A stretch of DNA of 6,804 nt from CAYMLL01 sp964390645 (GTDB taxonomy: Bacteria > Planctomycetota > UBA8108): positions 1-6,804 of the forward strand of contig CAYMLL010000360.1 of NCBI GenBank assembly GCA_964390645.1, written 5' to 3'. Shown here piece by piece: positions 1 through 5,211 of this stretch (within the stretch, counting starts at the first letter, position 1; each line of letters opens with the position of its first letter). A program made the translations under genes and the position numbers. A model generated the notes under the pieces. The model did not search any database. It saw only the letters and a program-made list of their open reading frames with translations, and had not been told where the DNA came from.

Positions 1-456
1 AGGATCCCGCAGCGGGCGCGGCCCTGCGAAGCGCGCTGTCGAACGTGAGCGGCGGCCTGAAAGCGGGCGTCGCCGGCTCGCTCGGCGCACGGCGCGACGT
101 TGCCGCCGTACCATCCCTGATCGGGCTGCTGGGTGACGGAGACGCGAGGCTCGTCGCTNNNNNNNNNNCCCCCCCCCCCGGGCCGGGGGGGGGGGGGGCC
201 GGTCGCGGGGGGGGGGGGGGGGGCAGCCGCTACGCGCCTCGGAGCGATCGCCGCCCCCGAATCCGCCAGCGCACTGGCCACTGCCGCGAAGAAAGCCCCG
301 GCAGCCGTGAAAGCGGCCGTGATCGATGGCGCCCTGCGCGCAGCGGAGCAGCTCGCGGCCGCAGGCAAGAAGGCCGAGGCCGGTGTCATCCACAAGACGC
401 TCTCGGGCGACGACATGCCCGCTCACGTCAAGATGGCGGTCAGCCGAAAGGCGTAG
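1..456 (+). CDS. HEAT-repeat (PBS-lyase-type) protein, 3' part, interrupted by scaffold gap
   Basis: The gene is 5'-partial at the window edge and broken by the gap at 159-168. Before the gap, the frame starting at base 3 reads Ala/Leu-rich paired helices, including GLKAGVAGSLGARRD followed by VPSLIGLLGDGDARLV, the usual HEAT pattern of two helices joined by a Gly/Asp turn. After the gap the frame is offset by one, as expected for a 10-N gap of unknown true size. It resumes near base 222 with RLGAIAAPESASALATAAKK and ends at TAG 454-456. HEAT repeats form protein-binding superhelices, so no enzymatic role can be given. Similar repeats are common in large secreted or regulatory proteins of Planctomycetota and Verrucomicrobiota. 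The stop falls inside what looks like the start of another repeat (PAHVKMAVSRKA), so the protein may be naturally short or C-terminally truncated. The codons read through the homopolymer run at 169-223 should not be trusted. Confidence 0.7.
159..168. other. scaffold gap (10 N)
   Basis: Ten Ns lie inside the HEAT-repeat gene. The reading frame shifts across them, so the real missing length is unknown and is not a multiple compatible with exactly 10 bases. Confidence 0.98.
169..223. repeat. low-complexity C/G homopolymer tract beside the gap, probable artefact
   Basis: Eleven Cs directly after the gap are followed by G runs of 14 and 17, broken only by short CC or GGTCGC pieces. It lies inside an otherwise ordinary coding sequence and touches a scaffold gap. 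The simplest reading is sequencing or assembly error (poly-G calls at a read or contig end), not biology. Confidence 0.8.
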
Positions 457-476
457 CGCTTCGAACTTGCTGCGAC

Positions 477-514
477 CGAGAACGAAGGACGCGGATGCGC
501 GTCCTTCGTTCTCG
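477..514 (+). terminator. perfect 17-bp hairpin after the HEAT gene, terminator-like
   Basis: The left arm 477-493 is exactly complementary to the right arm 498-514, with a GATG loop (494-497). It begins 20 nt after the HEAT stop codon. There is no T-run after the right arm, so it is not a textbook intrinsic terminator. A U-less hairpin that ends or protects the HEAT mRNA is the likely role. It is symmetrical and could act on either strand. Confidence 0.6.
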
Positions 515-583
515 ACGCCCCGAGATCACTTCGCCGCAGAATACTCCCACCGAAACAGAAAGAAGACCAAACAGAACAGAGCC

Positions 584-655
584 CATCGGCGGATTCCCCT
601 GCGGGAAGCGGAGACTGCACCTGACCCGGATGGGGAAGTGTGATCACCGCCGATG
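584..655. other. nested 72-nt inverted repeat / possible structured RNA
   Basis: Three nested stems are visible. The outer stem is 9 bp (584-592 with 647-655, CATCGGCGG/CCGCCGATG). The middle stem is 6 bp (594-599 with 632-637, TTCCCC/GGGGAA). The inner stem is 4 bp (602-605 with 625-628). The internal loops are 1x9 and 2x3 nt. It lies in the convergent spacer, 164 nt past the end of the PQQ gene and 128 nt past the HEAT gene. It could be a second terminator, a small RNA or a repeat element; the sequence alone does not decide. Confidence 0.4.
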
Positions 656-818
656 AAGGAAGGTAGTTGACGCCGGCCGATACGCGCCGCACATGCGCTG
701 ACTCAGCCGTCGGGGCTCGCGTCCCGGTACCGTAGCATCGGCAAAGCTGCGAACGCAGAGCGCACGCTGATCGGACTCTCGGTAAACTCGCACCGGAACT
801 CGCGAAGCGAAGCGCCCC

Positions 819-2072
819 TCAGTCGGCGCCTGCGGCGACATTCCAGACACCCAGCCTGTCACCATACCTGAGGTATAGATTCCCGCCATTCACAACGGGA
901 TGAGCCCACGTGGGACGTTTTCCCCGCTCCTCGATCCTCAGCCTTCCGGTTGCTTCAAGCCCCGTATCCGTCCGCTCCGCCAGGGCCATGTTGCCATCGT
1001 CCGAGAAGAGATAGAGCATCCCGTCAGCACACGTGATGCAGCCGTTCTTGTACCTGTAGGAGGACTTCACGGGAGCGGACCGGAAGATCGTTTCACCCGA
1101 CTTGAAATCGACGCATACCCATGGCTTGGACCGGTTCTGGCTTGGCGCGTACCCGTAAATCCTGCCGTCAAGCAGAACGATGCCACCCTGTTTGTTGTCG
1201 AGAGTCTCGTTATGCCAATGCTGTCTTACCGAGCATTCGTCACCAGAAACCCGTAGCTGCAGCGAAGTCGTCCCCTTTCTGACACAACCGGAGATGATCA
1301 GAAAGCCATCGTGAAAAATCGGCGTTGTGATGTTCTGGTCGGTGTAGACCTTGTGTGGATACCGCCACAGGAGTTTGCCGTCCGAGGCGCGAACTCCGAC
1401 GATCGCTTCCGACATCGGTGTCACGATCTGTTTGAGCCCCTGGTATTCGATCAGGATCGGAGAGGCGTACCCGGGTTTGTCGCCGGCGCCGGCGCATCGC
1501 CAGACAGCCTCACCCGTCTTCCTGTCGAGCGCCACCATACTGACGTCCTTGCCGCCTGGTGTGCAGATCACCTTATCGCCGACAACGAGTGGTGATTCCG
1601 CCAGCCCCCATATGATGTTGCGACCACCGAATTTCTCCAGAATGTTCGTGGACCATACCACCTCACCGCTATCTGCCTCGAGGCATATGAGATTTCCGAT
1701 GCCGCTCAGGTGGTAGAGCAGGCCGTTGGCGATCGTCGGGGTGGAGCGGGTTCCGGGATAGCTTATCTTCCAGGCCTTGCCGTTCTTTCGAGTCCAGACC
1801 CCCTTGCCATCCATGTCGAGGGCAGTGATGACACAATCATCGTCGATGGCTCCAGCTGTGTAGATCCTCTTGCCGACGATGGCGACTGTGGAGTAGCCCT
1901 CGCCAATCCCGGCCGCTTCCCAGAGTCGCGAAGGCCCCCCTTCGGGCCACGTCTTCAGCAACCCCTTGTCGGTCGATCTGTTGTCGCGATTGGGCCCGTG
2001 AAACTGAGGCCAGTCGCCGGCGTGCACAGGTGCAACGGCGATTGCAAGGACCAGAGGGATTGTGCGCTTCAT
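819..2072 (-). CDS. secreted PQQ-like beta-propeller repeat protein
   Basis: This 417-residue protein looks complete. Residues 1-18 form a signal peptide (Lys/Arg, hydrophobic core, cleavage after VHA), so the mature protein starts GDWPQFHGPNRDN and acts outside the cytoplasm. That N-terminal motif is typical of PQQ-like propeller proteins in Planctomycetota and Verrucomicrobiota. Blade strands of the form xLDxxTGxxxW recur at about 84-93, 130-140, 181-191, 226-236 and 320-330. The C-terminus (HPVVNGGNLYLR, 391-402) is the usual closing blade. The start at 2072 is supported by an AAGGAG ribosome binding site (complement of 2082-2087), 9 nt upstream of ATG. The fold resembles quinoprotein dehydrogenases and BamB. 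Most planctomycete members have no demonstrated PQQ binding or activity, so no substrate can be assigned. Nine Cys residues spread over blades are somewhat many for an exported propeller. The gene stands alone, and by eye it is less GC-rich than the permease. Confidence 0.9.
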   Translation of the reverse strand: MKRTIPLVLAIAVAPVHAGDWPQFHGPNRDNRSTDKGLLKTWPEGGPSRLWEAAGIGEGYSTVAIVGKRIYTAGAIDDDCVITALDMDGKGVWTRKNGKAWKISYPGTRSTPTIANGLLYHLSGIGNLICLEADSGEVVWSTNILEKFGGRNIIWGLAESPLVVGDKVICTPGGKDVSMVALDRKTGEAVWRCAGAGDKPGYASPILIEYQGLKQIVTPMSEAIVGVRASDGKLLWRYPHKVYTDQNITTPIFHDGFLIISGCVRKGTTSLQLRVSGDECSVRQHWHNETLDNKQGGIVLLDGRIYGYAPSQNRSKPWVCVDFKSGETIFRSAPVKSSYRYKNGCITCADGMLYLFSDDGNMALAERTDTGLEATGRLRIEERGKRPTWAHPVVNGGNLYLRYGDRLGVWNVAAGAD

Positions 2073-2149
2073 TCTACGAAGCTCCTTTCAAGGTTTCCGA
2101 CGCTGTTCATCAAGCTCGCCGCTTCTGTCCTCGGAAGCTGCTTCGAGAA

Positions 2150-2159
2150 NNNNNNNNNN
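2150..2159. other. scaffold gap (10 N)
   Basis: Ten Ns lie 77 bp upstream of the PQQ gene start. The true distance between the PQQ and permease genes is therefore unknown. Confidence 0.98.
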
Positions 2160-2519
2160 GAACCCATCCGGGCTTCGGCCGGCCACGGCGGCACGAGTGC
2201 TTCGCTGGGTCTCCTCCACGATCGACTCCGTAAGATCGACTCGTCCGACCGCCTCGCTCGGCCTCGGGCCGACGGAGCGGGTGTTGAAACAGCCTCCTGG
2301 CCTGCCACGCCCTTTGCCTGACCTGGCTCCTCGCGATCGCCTTCCCGGCGAAGATAGCGTCTTGGATGACCTGAAAAAAGAACATTCCCGCCGATGACCT
2401 GCCCCCGGAAGTGAGCCTCGGAATTTGGACTCCAGGGGTCCGCCCGAACCTGCCTCGTTCCCTGCTCCACCCTTCGCGCGAAAACCGCGACGGCGCCCCC
2501 TTGCGGACGTTCGAGTGTT

Positions 2520-2547
2520 TTGACCCTACGGGGAAAGCCCGTACAGT
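2520..2547 (+). promoter_or_regulatory. sigma70-like promoter of the permease, probably giving a leaderless mRNA
   Basis: TTGACC (2520-2525, 5 of 6 to the -35 consensus) is followed by a 16-nt spacer and TACAGT (2542-2547, 4 of 6 to the -10 consensus). Transcription normally starts 6-8 nt after the -10 box, which is 2554-2556 here. The permease ATG is at 2556-2558. There is no Shine-Dalgarno sequence in the 8 nt between the box and the ATG. The TTG at 2520 could be read as an upstream start codon in the same frame, but it is better explained as the first bases of the -35 box. Confidence 0.5.
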
Positions 2548-2555
2548 ATCCGCCG

Positions 2556-3818
2556 ATGGACCAGCCGACATCACGCGAGCTCTCGAGACCGTTCGCCCTG
2601 CTCATGGGCGTGCAGCACCTCTGCGTGATGTTCGGCGCGACCGTCCTCGTCCCGCGACTCACCGGACTCGACGCCGGCGTCGCGCTCTTCGCCTCCGGGG
2701 CGGGGACGCTCGTATTCCACCTCGTCACTCGTTGGCGTGTGCCGGTCTACCTCGGCTCGAGCTTCGCGTTCATCCCGGCGATTCTGGCGATCTCGAGGCA
2801 AGGCTCGCTCGCACAAGCGTGTGGCGCGATCGCCGTCGCGGGCCTGGTCTACGTCGCCGTGTCGATTCTCGCGGGCGTCGTCTCGCGCGATCGGATCGTG
2901 CGCGTGCTTCCGGCCCACGTGACAGGACCGATGATCATCCTGATCGGCCTGATGCTCGCGCCCGTGGCCGTTCGGAGCGCTGACGGTACCGACGCCCCGG
3001 ACATTGTCGCGCGGATCGGCAAGAGCGGCTGCCTGCTGATCGCCTGCGTGACGTTTCTCACCGGCGTGATCGTCAAGGTGCGGGGATCTCGACTCGGGCT
3101 CGGGCCGATCGCGAGCCTGCCGATCCTCGCCGCTCTCATCGTCGGCTACCTCACCTCGATCGTCGCCGGTGTCGTCTCGTTCGATGCGATCCGATCCGCC
3201 GCGTGGATCGGCCTGCCGCGGTTCGCCGCGCCGGAGTTCGGCATGAGCGCGATCTCGATCGCCGTTCCGATCGCGATCGTCACCGTCGTCGAGCATCTCG
3301 GCGACGTCGTCGCCATCGGGAGGGTCGTCGGAAAGGACTTCGTTCGCGATCCGGGCCTTCACCGCACGCTTCTCGGCGACGGCATCGCGACAACCCTTTC
3401 CGCGCTGATCGGCGGTCCCGCGAACACGACGTACTCCGAGAACACCGGAACGCTCGCGCTGACCGGCGTTCACGCGCCGGTCGTCATGCGCATCGCCGCA
3501 ACCCTCGCCATCGCCCTGTCGTTCGTGCCGAAGATCGGCGCGGTGATCGGAGCGATTCCCGCACCGGTCGTCGGCGGCGTGTCGATCCTGTTGTTCGGGA
3601 TGATCGCGTCGATCGGCATCCGCACGATGATCGAGGCCCGGGTCGACCTGTCGAGCCCACGTACCCTCATCGTGACGTCGGCCATACTCGTCCTCGGACT
3701 CGGCGACGCCCAGTTCGAGATCGGCGACGTCGAGCTGAGCGGCCTCGGCCTCGCCGCGATCGTCGGCATCGGGCTGAACCTGGCTCTCGGGCTCCTCGGA
3801 GACGGAGACGACGCCTGA
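2556..3818 (+). CDS. NCS2 nucleobase permease, uracil/xanthine permease (UraA-like)
   Basis: This 420-residue inner-membrane protein is predicted to carry a nucleobase (uracil or a related base) into the cell by proton symport for salvage. It aligns from end to end with E. coli UraA by recall. Landmarks are the TM1 QH pair (20-21), YLGSSFAF in TM3 (65-72), EHLGD in TM8 (246-250), DPGLHRTLLGDG (265-276), NTTYSENTG (290-298) in TM10 and GGVSILLFG (340-348). Glu246 and Glu295 correspond to the uracil-contacting Glu241 and Glu290 of UraA. Asp250 replaces UraA His245, as in purine-type members, and Phe347 replaces Tyr342, so the exact substrate is open. ATG 2556 is preferred over TTG 2520, because the TTG overlaps the -35 box and would add 12 residues not usual in the family. 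It has its own promoter and no pyrimidine or purine gene beside it. Codon use is strongly GC-rich with many GATC/CGATCG runs. Confidence 0.92.
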   Translation: MDQPTSRELSRPFALLMGVQHLCVMFGATVLVPRLTGLDAGVALFASGAGTLVFHLVTRWRVPVYLGSSFAFIPAILAISRQGSLAQACGAIAVAGLVYVAVSILAGVVSRDRIVRVLPAHVTGPMIILIGLMLAPVAVRSADGTDAPDIVARIGKSGCLLIACVTFLTGVIVKVRGSRLGLGPIASLPILAALIVGYLTSIVAGVVSFDAIRSAAWIGLPRFAAPEFGMSAISIAVPIAIVTVVEHLGDVVAIGRVVGKDFVRDPGLHRTLLGDGIATTLSALIGGPANTTYSENTGTLALTGVHAPVVMRIAATLAIALSFVPKIGAVIGAIPAPVVGGVSILLFGMIASIGIRTMIEARVDLSSPRTLIVTSAILVLGLGDAQFEIGDVELSGLGLAAIVGIGLNLALGLLGDGDDA

Positions 3819-4505
3819 TCGGATGCGGCGTTCCCGCTGCACGCCGCGGGACTCTCCAACTCGTTCCTCCTCGCGGAGTCCTGTCTGGCGTCCGACGCCC
3901 CGGTCAACGCCAAGGAACCGAAGTACGGGGACACCGCGCTGATCGCAGCGGCAGCGTGGGCCGAGCCCAGGCTGGTGCAGTTGCTGCTGGATCACGGCGC
4001 CGATCATACGATCACCAACGACGCAGGTGAGACGGCCTTGGAGGCCGCGTTGACTTCCAGCGATCATCGCACCGAGGGGAACGTCGATCTGCTTGTCGCC
4101 GCAGGAGCCGTGTGCCCCACATGGACTGCAGCAAAGGGAGATCGCCAGCTGGCGGCCACCTTCTTGACGGCGATGTGTGACGACGAGGAGGACTTCGCCT
4201 TTCCCGTTCACTCCGCCACCTTGGTCGAGCAACCGGGAGCGGTGATCGCTCTGTGCAAGGCTGGTTTCGACATCGATGCCAGGAGTCCCGACGCTGGATA
4301 TACCCCGCTGATGGACGCGGCTTGCTTCTGCTCTCCCGAACTCGTGAAGACCCTCCTGGATCTCGATGCCGATGTGAGGATGGTGACGGACACCGGCTGT
4401 TCCGCTCTGGATCTGGCGAAACGCAAGCGGCGGTGGACGCTGGGTCGGGGCCAGCGCAAACGACTCAAGGCAAACATACGACTGTTGCAAGCCGCGGGGA
4501 AGTAG
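3819..4505 (+). pseudogene. ankyrin-repeat protein lacking its start (5'-truncated or misjoined)
   Basis: The frame after the permease TGA stays open for 228 codons and reads clear ankyrin repeats. They lie at about 5-32 (FPLHAAGLSNSF, then VNAKEP), 37-68 (GDTALIAAAA, LLLDHGAD), 70-97 (GETALEAAL, LLVAAGA), a degenerate one at 133-157, 160-190 (GYTPLMDAA, LLDLDADV), and a last partial one from 192 (GCSALDLAKRK) to the TAG at 4503-4505. Ankyrin repeats bind other proteins. No ATG, GTG or TTG occurs in frame before GTG 3975, which lies inside the second repeat and has no ribosome binding site. The first repeat begins only four codons after the permease stop. The N-terminus is therefore missing through deletion, recombination or misassembly; a TGA readthrough fusion to the permease is formally possible. 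If translation does start at GTG 3975, the product would be 176 residues. An 8-bp hairpin follows the stop. Confidence 0.7.
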
Positions 4506-4511
4506 CCCCCA

Positions 4512-4535
4512 TCTGCAAGTGCTCCTGCTTGCAGA
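4512..4535 (+). terminator. 8-bp hairpin after the ankyrin frame, weak terminator candidate
   Basis: TCTGCAAG (4512-4519) pairs exactly with CTTGCAGA (4528-4535) around an 8-nt loop. It begins 7 nt after the ankyrin stop codon. No T-run follows, so the terminator call rests on position and pairing only. Confidence 0.35.
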
Positions 4536-4877
4536 CAGGGTAGCCTGATCCTTCCTGAATCAGCCAGGCACAGAGCAGAACTCGTAGGGCCGAGATACTC
4601 GAGCGCTCGCAACAGGACCGAGCTGTCGGTCACGACATCCGGGATTTTTCCGACGGAGCTTCGCCGTCGAGACCGGAACGGGAGCGGGTATCCGGCAGTC
4701 GCCGAGCCGAGTCGGCAAGAAGAGGACATCGGACGCTGCGGGCAGCATGGATACACGTGAATGTCCGTGATCCCGGGCTGTCCGCCGGGTTTCCGAGCAT
4801 CCATGGCGGTTCCTTTCGACTCACTCGCACACTCGACACCTCGTCCTTCGACTTGTCTCGAGTCGTCTTCTTCGAGG

Positions 4878-4919
4878 CTCGAGCCTCGAGCCTCGCATCT
4901 CGCACCTCGCAGCTCGATC
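4878..4919. repeat. six tandem CTCGNNN heptamers with a 16-bp palindrome
   Basis: Six consecutive 7-bp units begin with CTCG: CTCGAGC twice, then CTCGCAT, CTCGCAC, CTCGCAG and CTCGATC. A further CTCGAGT at 4857-4863 is in the same 7-bp phase, and looser TCG-containing units extend left to about 4824. The left end of the array forms an exact 16-bp palindrome at 4873-4888. It lies about 290 bp upstream of the gene at 5212. Function is unknown; a degenerate microsatellite, a protein-binding array or an intergenic repeat family are all possible. Confidence 0.65.
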
Positions 4920-5202
4920 CCGAGTCAGAGGACGAGTTCGATCAGGGTCCTTCCGTCTACGGCAGCGAGGCGCTATGAAGCGCTCCTCACCCGGCCCCTG
5001 CGCCTGGATGGGCAAGGGACCGAGCGAAATGTTGACTTGGTGCACCCGGCCGCGGACTCTGAGCGTAACCGGGTTCTCTTGTCGTGCGGTTAATCGACGC
5101 GTTCAGGCCCCGAAAATCGCCGCGGACGATCTCGGAGGGCTCTCGGTCGGGACGAACCGTGGGCGAGGTTTCCTGTCTGTAGATCCCACCGGAGAGAAGA
5201 GA

Positions 5203-5206
5203 GGAG
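5203..5206 (+). promoter_or_regulatory. ribosome binding site fixing the start at 5212
   Basis: GGAG sits 5 nt before ATG 5212 at the end of a purine-rich run (GGAGAGAAGAGAGGAG, 5191-5206). It decides the start: the open frame extends upstream to 4975, but the extra sequence is Arg/Pro/Ser-rich and has no signal of its own. Confidence 0.8.
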
Positions 5207-5211
5207 TCCCC

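Larger units (their letters stand above)
457..818. other. convergent intergenic region, no gene seen
   Basis: This 362-bp spacer lies between the HEAT gene (+) and the PQQ gene (-), so both neighbours end here. It holds a perfect hairpin (477-514) and a nested hairpin (584-655), with an A-rich stretch around 553-580. Short open frames on both strands lack a ribosome binding site, have Arg/Ser-rich shadow-like composition and resemble no family I know. I see no promoter and no tRNA. Confidence 0.6.
2073..2555. other. divergent intergenic region with a scaffold gap, no gene seen
   Basis: This spacer separates the PQQ gene (-) and the permease (+), so it should hold both promoters. The PQQ ribosome binding site is at 2082-2087, but I see no convincing -10/-35 pair for that gene; the promoter may lie in the gap. 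A 9-bp direct repeat GATCGACTC occurs at 2220-2228 and 2234-2242. An imperfect GC-rich hairpin lies around 2250-2280. The permease promoter is at the right edge. Open frames crossing the region on both strands have shadow-like Arg/Ser/Pro-rich composition and no family resemblance. Confidence 0.6.
4506..5211. other. long intergenic region, no gene recognised
   Basis: About 700 bp without a supportable gene. It contains a short hairpin at 4512-4535, a 6-bp hairpin at 4651-4669 (CGACGG/CCGTCG, preceded by a T run on the + strand), and a block of CTCG heptamer repeats at 4878-4919. The ribosome binding site of the next gene is at its right edge. The open frames here have Ser/Arg/Pro-rich composition, no ribosome binding site and no family resemblance. 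I found no convincing promoter for the gene at 5212. Confidence 0.6.

Noticed and set aside
2520..2555. TTG 2520 as the permease start
   Set aside because: It coincides with a -35 box, has no ribosome binding site, and adds residues before the usual family N-terminus.
244..2833. Three GCGATCGC octamers (244-251, 2333-2340, 2826-2833), like the cyanobacterial HIP1 motif
   Set aside because: Local sequence is rich in GATCG runs from GC-biased codon choice (Ala-Ile, Ala-Ser). Three copies are too few to claim an overrepresented element, and the gene content does not suggest cyanobacteria.
3823..3942. Short + frame from ATG 3823 in the permease/ankyrin junction
   Set aside because: It is out of frame with the ankyrin repeats, only about 40 codons, Arg/Ser-rich and without a ribosome binding site.
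2571..4490. A 639-codon open frame on the minus strand opposite the permease and ankyrin frame
   Set aside because: It is extremely rich in Arg, Asp, Glu and Gly with repeated RRD/DDR patterns, the typical antisense shadow of high-GC coding sequence. It spans two recognisable + strand proteins and has no domain of its own.
3816..4505. TGA recoding or readthrough giving a permease-ankyrin fusion
   Set aside because: The permease is complete at its stop by comparison with UraA. TGA also ends the PQQ and 331-residue genes normally, so the codon is not reassigned. A shared frame has a one in three chance. Truncation or misjoin is simpler, though readthrough is not excluded.
4651..4669. 6-bp hairpin as an intrinsic terminator
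   Set aside because: The T run lies on the wrong side for the + strand, and read on the minus strand it becomes an A run, so it cannot serve as a U-tract terminator in either direction.
4975..5211. N-terminal extension of the 331-residue protein to an ATG at 4975
   Set aside because: The extra 79 codons are Arg/Pro/Ser-rich without pattern, and the GGAG at 5203-5206 clearly serves ATG 5212.
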